DNA from: Planctomycetota bacterium
GTDB taxonomy: Bacteria > Planctomycetota > Phycisphaerae > WQYP01
Length of the DNA: 10,217 nucleotides
Reading direction: 5' to 3'
Assembly: GCA_021798635.1 (NCBI GenBank)
Contig: JAJZGH010000188.1
Span: 1-10,217, forward strand
Part shown: positions 1-7,137 of the stretch, piece by piece
Position numbering within the stretch: the first letter of the stretch is position 1
How the letters are laid out: every line of letters starts with the position of its first letter
Notes under the pieces: generated by a model
What the model was told of the DNA's origin: nothing
The model's database searches: none
The model's input: the letters and a program-made list of their open reading frames with translations, nothing else
Program-made: the position numbers and the translations under genes

Positions 1-982
1 GCGGGCGTGTGCCCGCCAGTGGGCGGTTGGTAATTACCCCATCTTCCACGCGACACATGATTTCCGGCGATGAACCCACCAGAGTACAGCTTGGACTGCT
101 TAAGTAAAACATAAACGGCGACGGATTTATGATGCGTAACGCACGATAAATATCAAACGGATCGGCCCGGGTATCCATATTCAGGCATTGCGATAAGACC
201 ACCTGAAATATATCACCCGCCTTGATATATTCCTTCGCCGCTTCAACCGCCTTGTGAAATCCGGATGCGGAAAAATTGCTTTCATACCGCGGCGTGACCT
301 CTGCATTGAGCTTCAACATGCCCAGGTGCATCGCCGTCGGCGAATGCAGGGATTGAATCATCCCTGCAATGCGCGCAAGGGCACCGTTATACAAACTCTC
401 CATGTCAGCATGATCAATGCGGACATTGGCCACGGCCAAAATCGTTTTTTTTACATGGTCGAAAATAATCAGATCATCATAAAGACCGAAAATAATATCC
501 GGCAGGTGCCGCATGTTTGGCGGAGGCGAAGCCAGTTTTTCCGGCTCCAGATAGCGCACGGTGTCATACCCGGCATATCCCACCGCGCCGCCGGTAAATG
601 CCGGCAACCCCGGCAAGCGCACCGCCTGGGCACCGCCCAACAGTTTTTCCAATTCAGTCAGCGGATCGGATGATTGTGAAACTTTCTTCACTTCGCGTGG
701 CGTACCGGGGTGCTGTGAAACGGTGACCCGTTCACCGCGTGCTTCAAACACCGTTGCCGGGGCGGCCCCCAGAAACGAATACCGCGCCACACGTTCTCCA
801 CCCACCACGGACTCGAGGAGAAACGAATAGCCGGATGTGCCGCGCAATCGCTGATACGCCGATACCGGCGTAAGATAATCCCCGGCCATAGGTACATACA
901 CCGGTACAATGGCACCCGGCGCAGAGAGTTTTTTAAAATCATCCAGTGACGGTACGGCAAAATCTCGTGGATTCAAACTCAA
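1..982 (-). CDS. trpE: Anthranilate synthase component I (TrpE), 5' part, runs off the window
   Basis: TrpE with its glutamine-amidotransferase partner converts chorismate to anthranilate, the first committed step of tryptophan synthesis in the cytoplasm. The frame is open for 327 codons and leaves the window in the chorismate-binding domain, so roughly the last third and much of the active site are missing. Seen motifs: LLES at residues 55-58, the tryptophan feedback site of this family; GDIFQVVLSQ at 256-265; NPSPFMFYL at 286-294, with the P-[YF]-M pattern that separates TrpE from PabB; LVGSSPEI at 301-308; and RPLAGTRP at 320-327. The TTG start at 982 is chosen because AAGGAG lies 6 bases upstream and no ATG fits the conserved N-terminus. 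One oddity is Cys266 where the family usually has Arg (SQR). It is divergent from the efflux operon. The family call is firm. Confidence 0.95.
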   Translation of the reverse strand, partial: MSLNPRDFAVPSLDDFKKLSAPGAIVPVYVPMAGDYLTPVSAYQRLRGTSGYSFLLESVVGGERVARYSFLGAAPATVFEARGERVTVSQHPGTPREVKKVSQSSDPLTELEKLLGGAQAVRLPGLPAFTGGAVGYAGYDTVRYLEPEKLASPPPNMRHLPDIIFGLYDDLIIFDHVKKTILAVANVRIDHADMESLYNGALARIAGMIQSLHSPTAMHLGMLKLNAEVTPRYESNFSASGFHKAVEAAKEYIKAGDIFQVVLSQCLNMDTRADPFDIYRALRIINPSPFMFYLSSPSCTLVGSSPEIMCRVEDGVITNRPLAGTRP

Positions 983-994
983 CGTCAACTCCTT
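983..994 (-). promoter_or_regulatory. Ribosome binding site that fixes the trpE TTG start
   Basis: On the minus strand AAGGAG (994-989) stands 6 bases before TTG at 982. It is the strongest Shine-Dalgarno match near the conserved N-terminus, so the rare TTG start is preferred over a second in-frame TTG two codons later. Confidence 0.7.
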
Positions 995-1205
995 GGCACA
1001 GCCGGTAAACTCCAAGCATTCTAATGCCACCGCCCGAAGTTTTGAACCCAAAGGGAATCACCCACGGGAATCGCCGGTCAATCTGCTTCTTGCAACTTTG
1101 TGAATGATCTGCCGTTTTATCATCTGGAAGAACGTCGCGGTGCGGGGTATATACTCCGCCGAGCCTTTGGCGATACTCGGTCACGAAAGCAGTGGCGGCG
1201 CAGGT

Positions 1206-1263
1206 ACCGCAGGCGTCGCGCCTGCTTTTGTCGTGTTGCTGATGCAGGCAAGATGCCTGCGGT
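1206..1263. repeat. Twin-hairpin repeat, copy 1
   Basis: There are two consecutive perfect hairpins, each a 7-base stem with a 3-base loop: stem 1209-1215 with 1219-1225, and stem 1244-1250 with 1254-1260. An 18-base spacer separates them. The outer edges are also complementary (ACCGCAGGC at 1206-1214 with GCCTGCGGT at 1255-1263), so the whole unit could fold as one structure. A related unit with the same 7-3-7 geometry lies at 10144-10191. The layout resembles REP-type dispersed palindromes; it encodes nothing visible. Confidence 0.75.
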
Positions 1264-1377
1264 CCAACGGATTGCATCGCCTATTTGTCGCATTGAACGG
1301 CGATCGGAGTATACTACCTGCAGTCGGGCTGGCAGGCTGCGCGAAGCGTGTGCAGCGCGGCGGCTTACCGTTTTGCC

Positions 1378-1381
1378 GGAG
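1378..1381 (+). promoter_or_regulatory. Ribosome binding site for the membrane-fusion protein TTG start
   Basis: GGAG ends 8 bases before TTG at 1390. An in-frame TAA at 1384-1386 rules out an earlier start, and the next in-frame ATG lies inside the signal peptide, so this site decides the start. Confidence 0.65.
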
Positions 1382-1389
1382 CATAAATT

Positions 1390-2721
1390 TTGGCTTTTTT
1401 TAATGACTGTTCCCCCTATGGGACTACTAAAAACGCTGTTCTGGCAGCCCTTGTCCTGCTGGCCTTGGCGATGCTGCCCGCGTGCTCGAAACCGCCTACC
1501 CACGTGGTGGCCGCACCGCCGCCGGTAAAAGTTATTCTGGCCAAGGCGGAAGATGTCCCGGTTGATTTAACCAATATTGGCATTGTTCAGAGCGTGGCCT
1601 CGGTAACGCTGGAAACGCAGGTGGATGGTATTATCAATGCTGTTCTTGTCAAACCCGGGGAGACGGTGCGAAAGGGGCAGATACTTTTCACACTCGACAG
1701 TCGCCCCTTTGTGGCCGCTCTCTTACAAGCCCAGGCGAATCTGGCGCAGGCGCAGGCCAACGTCACTGTGGCCCAGGCCAAACTGGACGGCTACCAGGCG
1801 GCTTATGTGGACGCCGCGGCGGACTGGCAACGCGCGCAAAAAATGGGCACCAGCAGCGGGGCGCTGGCGATTACACAATTTGATGCCTACCATTCCACCT
1901 TCGATCAGGCCAAAGCCAATGTCGCCAATGGCAAGGCGTCGCTGGTGGCGGCCCGGAAAGCTGTAGATTCTGCCAAAGCGAATGTAACCACCGCGCAAAT
2001 CAACCTGGGTTATTGCACCGTTCGCTCGCCGTTGGATGGCAAAGCCGGCAATTTACAGGCCTTCGTGGGCAGCAATGTAAAAGCCACCACCACCAATCTT
2101 CTGGTCATTAACCAGATGCAGCCAATTTATGTTTCATTTTCGCTGCCGCAAAGTGATCTTTATCAAATTCGTAAGGCCCAGCAAACGGATTCCAAGTTGC
2201 CCGTTTACGTTCGCGCCCATGGGGATCCCGGGCCACCGTCGCGGGGATATTTGAGCTTCATTGACAATGCCATAGATGATTCCACCGGTTCCATTCAACT
2301 CATGGGAACATTCGCCAATACCCATGAAGAACTTTGGCCCGGAGAATTCGTCGATGCCACCTTGCAGGTCGCGGTGCAGAAACATGCGGTGGTAGTGCCG
2401 ATTCAAGCTGTACAAACGGGACAAGATGGTTTGTTTGTTTTCGTGATTAAAGACCACGTTGCGCGGTTGCAACCCATTGCCGAGAAGTTTTCCTACAACG
2501 ATCTGGCGGTTATCAGCAAAGGATTGTCGGCGGGTGAAACGGTTGTCACCGATGGGCAGGAAAGCGTGATTTCCGGCCAACCGGTAGAAGTGGTAACCAA
2601 TGGGCTTATTGCGCCGGCCGCCCTCACGTCTCATACCGGTGCCAATCGGCCTGATGCCCGCGCGAGTACCACTAAGCCAACCGCCAAGCCATCAGCAAGC
2701 ACAAGCAAGGGCCGCCCGTGA
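1390..2721 (+). CDS. RND efflux periplasmic adaptor (membrane-fusion lipoprotein, MdtA-like)
   Basis: This is the periplasmic adaptor linking an inner-membrane RND pump to an outer-membrane channel. The 443-residue length is normal for the family. The N-terminus has a hydrophobic stretch (about 16-31) ending in lipobox LPAC (29-32), predicting a lipid anchor on Cys32. Domains in order: first half of the lipoyl-like hairpin (about 72-104, with VKPGETVRKGQ), an Ala/Gln-rich coiled-coil hairpin (about 105-205), second lipoyl half with LGYCTVRSPLDG (206-217), beta-barrel with INQMQPIYVSFSLP (240-253) and FIDNAIDDSTGSI (290-302), LWPGEFV (315-321), membrane-proximal domain (about 333-405), and a Pro/Ser/Thr/Lys tail. 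The TTG start has GGAG 8 bases upstream and an in-frame stop just before it. It overlaps the permease gene by 4 bases (GTGA), implying translational coupling. The substrate cannot be read from sequence. Confidence 0.94.
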   Translation: MAFFNDCSPYGTTKNAVLAALVLLALAMLPACSKPPTHVVAAPPPVKVILAKAEDVPVDLTNIGIVQSVASVTLETQVDGIINAVLVKPGETVRKGQILFTLDSRPFVAALLQAQANLAQAQANVTVAQAKLDGYQAAYVDAAADWQRAQKMGTSSGALAITQFDAYHSTFDQAKANVANGKASLVAARKAVDSAKANVTTAQINLGYCTVRSPLDGKAGNLQAFVGSNVKATTTNLLVINQMQPIYVSFSLPQSDLYQIRKAQQTDSKLPVYVRAHGDPGPPSRGYLSFIDNAIDDSTGSIQLMGTFANTHEELWPGEFVDATLQVAVQKHAVVVPIQAVQTGQDGLFVFVIKDHVARLQPIAEKFSYNDLAVISKGLSAGETVVTDGQESVISGQPVEVVTNGLIAPAALTSHTGANRPDARASTTKPTAKPSASTSKGRP

Positions 2722-5700
2722 ATATATCTGAATTTTTCATCCGCCGTCCCGTGGCTACGACGCTCATGACCGTTTCCTTGGTCCTGTTTGGAATCATGGC
2801 CTATTTCCAGTTGCCCGTCAGCGATTTGCCGGATGTCCCGCGTCCCACCATTGTGGTCAACGCGGCCTTACCCGGGGCGAATCCGTATACCATGGCCTCG
2901 TCGGTGGCGACTCCGCTGGAAAAGCAATTTACCCAGATTTCCGGCTTGGATTCCATGACCAGCCAAAGCTCGGAAGGTTCAACTTCCATTACGCTGAATT
3001 TTGCGCTGCATCGCAACATTAACAACTGCGCCCAAGATGTGCAGTCCGCGATTTCGCGGGCGATGGGGCAGTTGCCCCACAACATGCCCAACCCGCCAAC
3101 CTATCAGAAAGTGAATCCCGCCGATCAACCCGTGCTGCTGTTGGCATTGGAATCCAAGACGCTGCCCATGTATACGGTCGATGACTACGCGGAAAATCTC
3201 CTGGCGGATTCCATCTCTGAAGTGGACGGCGTTTCAGCGGTGAATGTGTACGGTGCCCAAACCTACGCTGTGCGGATTCAAATCAATCCCAACGCCCTGG
3301 CCGCCCGGGGCATCGGCGTCGATCAGCTTACGCAGACCATTCAATCCGCCAATGTCGATCAACCCACGGGGATCCTCTGGGGAGAGCATAAATCTTATCA
3401 GGTGTACTCCAATGGCCAGTTGACCAATGCGGCGGCTTATCGCCCATTGATCATCCAATACAACAAAACAACCGGGGCCGTGGTGCGGCTGGACCAGGTC
3501 GCCCATGTCATCAACAGTGTGGTGAACGACAAAATAATGGCCTGGTACTATTCCCACGGAAAATTCAGCCGAGCCATTATCCTGGCCATTCAGAAACAGC
3601 CTGGGGCCAACACCATTCAGGTGGTCAATAATATTGAAAAATTGCTGCCGAAATTGCAGGCAAGCATTCCGCCTTCCGTAACGCTTACCACCATGTACGA
3701 TAAGTCCCTGGATATTCGCCAGGGCGTTTTTGATGTTAAATTCACCCTGCTTCTAGCGCTGCTTCTGGTGACGCTGGTGATCTTCGGCTTTTTAAGAACT
3801 ATTCGCGCCACGATTATTCCCGTTGTCGCGATGCCGCTGGCCATCATCGGCACCTTTGCCGTCATGTATGAAATGCACTTTACGATTGATTATTTTTCAC
3901 TCCTGGCGTTGACCCTGGCGGTGGGTTTTATTGTCGATGACGCCGTCGTGATGCTGGAAAATTCCTATCGTCATATTGAAATGGGTAAAACGCCCATGCA
4001 GGCCACGCTGGACGCCTCACGGGAAATCGGTTTCACCATTATTTCCATGACGTTGTCGCTGGTGGCGGTGTTTATTCCGATCATTTTCCTGGGCGGTCTT
4101 ATTGGGCGGTTGCTTAATGAATTCGCCATCACTCTGGCTGCCGCGATATTATTTTCCGGTGCCATTTCCCTGACTCTCACCCCCATGCTGTGCAGCCGGA
4201 TGTTAAGAGACCAGCGGGGGCAGCGCCACAACTTTCTCTACCGTTTCATGGAACAGTTATTTGATACCTCCCACAAAGTATATCTCTGGATGCTAAGGGG
4301 TATGCTCAAGGCGCGACTGTTGGTCGTGATACTTTCTGTGGCCACGTTGTATTTGACCATTCATTTACTGATCACGATTCCCGAAGGTTTTATTCCCGCG
4401 GGAGATAGCGGACATATTCTCGTGGCCACACAGGCTCCGGAAGGAATATCCTTTCATTCACTGGTAAAGCACCAGTTGGCGCTGGGCGAGTTGGCGAAAA
4501 ATAATGTCAATGTGGATAATTTCATGTCCTTGGCCGGCGGCGGTCCCTTCGGGGCCAGTAACGGTGGCGACATGTTCTTCCACTTAAAGCCCGCCGGCGA
4601 TCGCCCCCTGACCACGGATCAGGTCATCACGGAACTGCGCCACAAGTTTTCCCGCGTGGTGGGCATCAAGACGTATATGCAGAATATTCCGCCCATTAAC
4701 GTCAATGGCAAGTTGACCAAAGCGCAATATCAATTCGCTCTGCTTTCACCGGATACCACCGCACTTTTCAAATACGCGCCGCTACTGACCGCCAAACTTC
4801 GCAAGCTTCCCGGCCTGCGGGAGGTCAACGATGATCTGCTGATTAGAACCCCCCAGGTCAACGTGGTGCCGGACGATAATCGAGCGCAAATTCTTGGGGT
4901 AAGCCATCAGGCCATTGAAGATGCATTGGGATTGGCCTACGGCCAGGAACAGATTTCCACCATTTATGACCCCCAGGCGCAATATGAAGTCATCATGGAA
5001 GCGGAGCCAAAATACCAGCGCAATCCGCAGGATCTTTCGCTGTTGTATGTTACTTCCAACACCGGAAAATTGGTTCCGCTCAACGCGGTAACGCACGTCA
5101 CCAAAAGCCTTGGCCCCCTGATTATCAATCAGACGGGCATCTTGCCATCTGTAACCATCTCGTTCAATGTGGCGTCCAATTATTCCTTGAGCAAAGCGGT
5201 GGATGAAATACAAAAGACCGCCAAGGCGACGCTACCGCCTCAAATCCTCACCAACTTCCAGGGGGAAGCGCAAATTTTCAAGCAGGCCGTGATCAACATG
5301 GGCGTGCTCCTGCTGGTTGCCGTTGCTGTCATTTATATTGTTCTGGGCATTCTGTATGAAAGTTTTATTCACCCCATCACCATCCTTACGGCCCTGCCCT
5401 TTGCGGGCCTTGGTGCCCTGCTGACCTTGATGATATTTGGCAAAATTTTAGATCTGTATGCGTTTGTCGGGGTCATCATGCTCATTGGCCTGGTAAAGAA
5501 AAATGGCATCATGATGGTGGATTTCGCCATTGCCCGCCGTGCCGCCGGCGAGACTCCCTATGACGCGATCTACCATGCCTGCAGCGTGCGCTTTCGCCCC
5601 ATCATGATGACCACCATGGCCGCCTTATTTGGCACACTGCCGATTGCCATTGGAATTGGGGCGGACTCCGACACCCGGCGTCCGCTTGGTTTGGCGGTGG

Positions 5701-5813
5701 TAGGGGGGCTGCTGTTTTCTCAATTTCTCACCTTGTTTGTCACACCGGTATTTTATATCTACCTGGAGCAGTTTCAGACCTGGCTGAAGAATCGCCGTGG
5801 CAATTCTCGGTGA
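2718..5813 (+). CDS. RND-family efflux permease (MdtB/MdtC-like, HAE1 group)
   Basis: This is the inner-membrane proton/drug antiporter of a tripartite pump. At 1031 residues it is full length. It begins with the family signature FFIRRPVATT and has the usual two-fold layout: TM1 about 12-30, first periplasmic loop about 31-338, TM2-6 about 339-495, TM7 about 532-552, second large loop about 553-858, TM8-12 about 860-1015. All proton-relay residues known from AcrB are present: Asp407 and Asp408 in GFIVDDAVV, Lys928 in LVKKNGIMMVDFA, and Arg958 and Thr965 in RFRPIMMTT. The VKKNGIMMVDFA motif is closest to the MdtB/MdtC type. The start is GTG at 2718, overlapping the adaptor stop, with AAGGG 6 bases upstream. 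No outer-membrane factor gene follows, so a channel encoded elsewhere is presumably shared. Drug, lipid or metabolite specificity cannot be told. Confidence 0.96.
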   Translation: MNISEFFIRRPVATTLMTVSLVLFGIMAYFQLPVSDLPDVPRPTIVVNAALPGANPYTMASSVATPLEKQFTQISGLDSMTSQSSEGSTSITLNFALHRNINNCAQDVQSAISRAMGQLPHNMPNPPTYQKVNPADQPVLLLALESKTLPMYTVDDYAENLLADSISEVDGVSAVNVYGAQTYAVRIQINPNALAARGIGVDQLTQTIQSANVDQPTGILWGEHKSYQVYSNGQLTNAAAYRPLIIQYNKTTGAVVRLDQVAHVINSVVNDKIMAWYYSHGKFSRAIILAIQKQPGANTIQVVNNIEKLLPKLQASIPPSVTLTTMYDKSLDIRQGVFDVKFTLLLALLLVTLVIFGFLRTIRATIIPVVAMPLAIIGTFAVMYEMHFTIDYFSLLALTLAVGFIVDDAVVMLENSYRHIEMGKTPMQATLDASREIGFTIISMTLSLVAVFIPIIFLGGLIGRLLNEFAITLAAAILFSGAISLTLTPMLCSRMLRDQRGQRHNFLYRFMEQLFDTSHKVYLWMLRGMLKARLLVVILSVATLYLTIHLLITIPEGFIPAGDSGHILVATQAPEGISFHSLVKHQLALGELAKNNVNVDNFMSLAGGGPFGASNGGDMFFHLKPAGDRPLTTDQVITELRHKFSRVVGIKTYMQNIPPINVNGKLTKAQYQFALLSPDTTALFKYAPLLTAKLRKLPGLREVNDDLLIRTPQVNVVPDDNRAQILGVSHQAIEDALGLAYGQEQISTIYDPQAQYEVIMEAEPKYQRNPQDLSLLYVTSNTGKLVPLNAVTHVTKSLGPLIINQTGILPSVTISFNVASNYSLSKAVDEIQKTAKATLPPQILTNFQGEAQIFKQAVINMGVLLLVAVAVIYIVLGILYESFIHPITILTALPFAGLGALLTLMIFGKILDLYAFVGVIMLIGLVKKNGIMMVDFAIARRAAGETPYDAIYHACSVRFRPIMMTTMAALFGTLPIAIGIGADSDTRRPLGLAVVGGLLFSQFLTLFVTPVFYIYLEQFQTWLKNRRGNSR

Positions 5814-5838
5814 CAGGGTACAGGTTACAGGTGACAGG
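5811..5838. repeat. Four-copy 7-base tandem repeat over the permease stop codon
   Basis: Four adjacent heptamers read TGACAGG, GTACAGG, TTACAGG and TGACAGG, sharing the core ACAGG. The TGA stop of the permease (5811-5813) is the first three bases of the first unit. The array fills half of the short gap before the phosphatase gene. Confidence 0.8.
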
Positions 5839-5862
5839 TGAGTATGGAATTCGGGAGTGGCT

Positions 5863-6324
5863 ATGGAATTAATGGTTTGTGATCGCAACACTATTGAACG
5901 CGGCATCGTGGTGCCGGGTACGTATGTTGTTATTTCCATCCATGACACTGATCGGCCGCGGGCGAAGGTTAAACCGCAGCCCGGCCTGCGGAATGTATTG
6001 TTCCTGGGGTTTAATGATGCCGAACCAGACGCGAGCCTGGAGCTACCGGCGGAAGTTCGAGCTATGACAGCCGCGCAGGCGGACCAGATTCGGGATTTTG
6101 TTCGTAAGCATGAGCATGACGTGGACCTGATCGTGGTGCATTGCCACAGCGGCGTGTCGCGCAGCCCGGCTGTAGCCGCAGCCATCAGTACTGCCCTGCA
6201 TCTGGACGCGCGAAAATTCTGGCAACTCTACACCCCGAACCGGTACGTGTACCACACAGTCGCGGACGCGTTTGAGCGTGCAGCGGAAGAGGATCGCACA
6301 GTGCCGGGTAGGGACCAGCAGTGA
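5863..6324 (+). CDS. Small dual-specificity/tyrosine phosphatase-like protein
   Basis: A predicted cysteine-based phosphatase of 153 residues, probably cytoplasmic since no signal peptide is seen. The active-site loop HCHSGVSRSP (residues 93-102) matches the HCxxGxxRS[PA] signature of protein tyrosine and dual-specificity phosphatases, giving nucleophile Cys94 and phosphate-binding Arg100. An acidic stretch FNDAEPD (about 50-56) may supply the general acid; this is inferred from position. The C-terminal PNRYVYHTVADAF is like short bacterial members of the superfamily. ATG at 5863 is chosen because GGGAG (5853-5857) sits 5 bases upstream; an alternative GTG at 5857 overlaps that site. It starts 49 bases after the permease and may be cotranscribed, but a functional link is not shown. 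The substrate could be a phosphoprotein, nucleotide or phosphosugar. Confidence 0.82.
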   Translation: MELMVCDRNTIERGIVVPGTYVVISIHDTDRPRAKVKPQPGLRNVLFLGFNDAEPDASLELPAEVRAMTAAQADQIRDFVRKHEHDVDLIVVHCHSGVSRSPAVAAAISTALHLDARKFWQLYTPNRYVYHTVADAFERAAEEDRTVPGRDQQ

Positions 6325-6388
6325 CCAGCAGAGGCTAAGACGTTAAATTCACAGGAGGTAGCGGAGGTAAAGGGAGGAGAAAATTTCA

Positions 6389-6475
6389 ATGAGCACTGAT
6401 CATGGATCAATACCTTTAGTGCCGCTTGTCAAAATTTGGGGAATCCAAAGGTGTTCGTTGTTCATTGCCCGGTGA
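6389..6475 (+). CDS. Possible 28-residue peptide with strong ribosome site
   Basis: ATG at 6389 follows GGGAGGAG (6372-6379) by 9 bases, one of the best Shine-Dalgarno matches in the window. It opens 28 codons beginning MSTDHGSIPLVPLVKIWG and ending before TGA at 6473. It has no recognisable domain and only a short hydrophobic centre. It may be chance in a purine-rich spacer or the head of a decayed gene. It lies 64 bases after the phosphatase on the same strand. Support is weak. Confidence 0.2.
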   Translation: MSTDHGSIPLVPLVKIWGIQRCSLFIAR

Positions 6476-6511
6476 TCATTGAATTGCCGCGCCGGACTGG
6501 CCCGCTTAACA

Positions 6512-6538
6512 TTTAATCTGAGGAATCTGTGTAATCTG
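6512..6538. repeat. Three-copy 9-base tandem repeat (AATCTG core)
   Basis: Three adjacent nonamers, each three variable bases followed by AATCTG: TTTAATCTG, AGGAATCTG and TGTAATCTG. The period is exact and the region is non-coding. Confidence 0.7.
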
Positions 6539-6550
6539 GTGTGGCTAGCC

Positions 6551-6571
6551 GTCCGCCGTCCGCCATTCGCA
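6551..6571. repeat. Short 7-base tandem repeat
   Basis: Two identical heptamers GTCCGCC (6551-6557 and 6558-6564) are followed by a degenerate third unit ATTCGCA. It has the same 7-base period as the array at 5811-5838 but a different sequence. Confidence 0.55.
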
Positions 6572-6609
6572 ATTTGTCTGATCATTCCGGTTGCCGCCAA
6601 TACTGAATG

Positions 6610-7137
6610 TCATCGCGCCGCCAAGCCAAGAAAACAATAGATATAACACGCCAGATCGCCGATGGTTTTTCGCTCATCACCCAAAGTTTCTCGCCAGCTT
6701 GCATCCTCACCGGCCTTCGCCATGTTGCGAGCCAAGATATTGCACGCATCGATAAACACATTATGCGCCCGCGTGCGGTCGGCATCAATTTGCGGATCAG
6801 CCGCTGCCGCCGGCTGTTGCGACCGCACGCGCAACTCGGCGTAGCGCACCGCCGCCATTATCAGATCGTCTTTCTGGTCATGCAGCCTGGATCGGTTAAT
6901 CCGCTCATAGATCTCCGCCGCAAGATAATATTCCAGAGTCGTCATGGACAAAGCGTAACTCGAGACGATGTTGTCGGCAATCGCGAAAAGGGTGTCCGAG
7001 CTGCGGCGGATGGTTTGCCGGGGAAAAGCGTGGGTTGCTAACATTTTGAATAACTGAGCGCGGATTTTATTTCGAAGCCGCAGGGGCACCGAGGGGCTCG
7101 TCCGCGTCCAACTTCTTTGCGGGACGCCCGCGCTCAA
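6610..7137 (-). CDS. Conserved-looking protein of unknown function, coupled to the nuclease-like gene
   Basis: I cannot name this family. The 175-residue frame is mostly alpha-helical in composition, soluble, with no signal peptide or membrane segment. Its N-terminal core IRAQLFKMLATHAFPR (26-41) is clearly related to a truncated copy at 8462-8584. The C-terminal part has a dense run of conserved-looking residues: RTRAHNVFIDACNILARNM (about 120-138), then SWRETLGDERKTIGDLACY and an LGLAAR end. TTG at 7137 overlaps the nuclease stop by 4 bases (TTGA), but there is no good ribosome site. GTG at 7089 is a serious alternative because CTCGGTG is also present at the matching place in the relic copy; ATG at 7044 would cut into the conserved core. 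No catalytic motif is visible. A partner or regulator of the nuclease is inferred only from the coupling. Confidence 0.72.
   Translation of the reverse strand: MSAGVPQRSWTRTSPSVPLRLRNKIRAQLFKMLATHAFPRQTIRRSSDTLFAIADNIVSSYALSMTTLEYYLAAEIYERINRSRLHDQKDDLIMAAVRYAELRVRSQQPAAAADPQIDADRTRAHNVFIDACNILARNMAKAGEDASWRETLGDERKTIGDLACYIYCFLGLAAR

Larger units (their letters stand above)
983..1389. other. Divergent intergenic region between trpE and the efflux operon
   Basis: About 400 bases separate the two divergent starts, so promoters for both are expected here. I see no convincing sigma70 pair. A TATACT hexamer at 1310-1315 (plus) could be a -10 box for the efflux operon, with only a poor -35 upstream. 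No tryptophan-rich leader peptide precedes trpE. The middle holds a twin-hairpin repeat (1206-1263) flanked by an inverted pair of 9-base boxes (1150-1158 and 1305-1313). Open frames crossing this stretch lack ribosome sites and recognisable protein sequence, so I treat it as non-coding. Confidence 0.6.
6325..6609. other. Intergenic stretch with tandem repeats between convergent genes
   Basis: This region lies between the end of the plus-strand phosphatase and the end of the minus-strand gene 6610-7137, so a transcription stop for both sides is expected. I see no GC-rich hairpin followed by a T run. It holds a purine-rich tract (6353-6380), a possible 28-codon frame (6389-6475), a 9-base tandem repeat (6512-6538) and a 7-base tandem repeat (6551-6571). 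Confidence 0.6.

Noticed and set aside
254..673. 139-codon plus-strand frame within trpE
   Set aside because: It is antisense to unmistakable TrpE motifs and has no independent support.
983..1140. A trp leader peptide or attenuator upstream of trpE
   Set aside because: No short frame with tandem Trp codons and no alternative terminator hairpin with a T run was found.
1100..1528. 142-codon plus-strand frame through the repeat into the adaptor gene
   Set aside because: It is Arg/Cys-rich translation of the hairpin repeat, and it overlaps the well-supported adaptor signal peptide in another frame.
4782..5213. Minus-strand frame inside the permease gene
   Set aside because: It is a shadow of the conserved RND coding sequence with no protein features of its own.
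5811..5838. A CRISPR-like or phage attachment array
   Set aside because: The units are 7 bases with no spacers, and no tRNA or integrase gene is nearby; a simple tandem repeat explains it.
5625..6185. 186-codon minus-strand frame across the permease end and the phosphatase
   Set aside because: It spans two real plus-strand genes and the heptamer repeat, and its translation has no domain.
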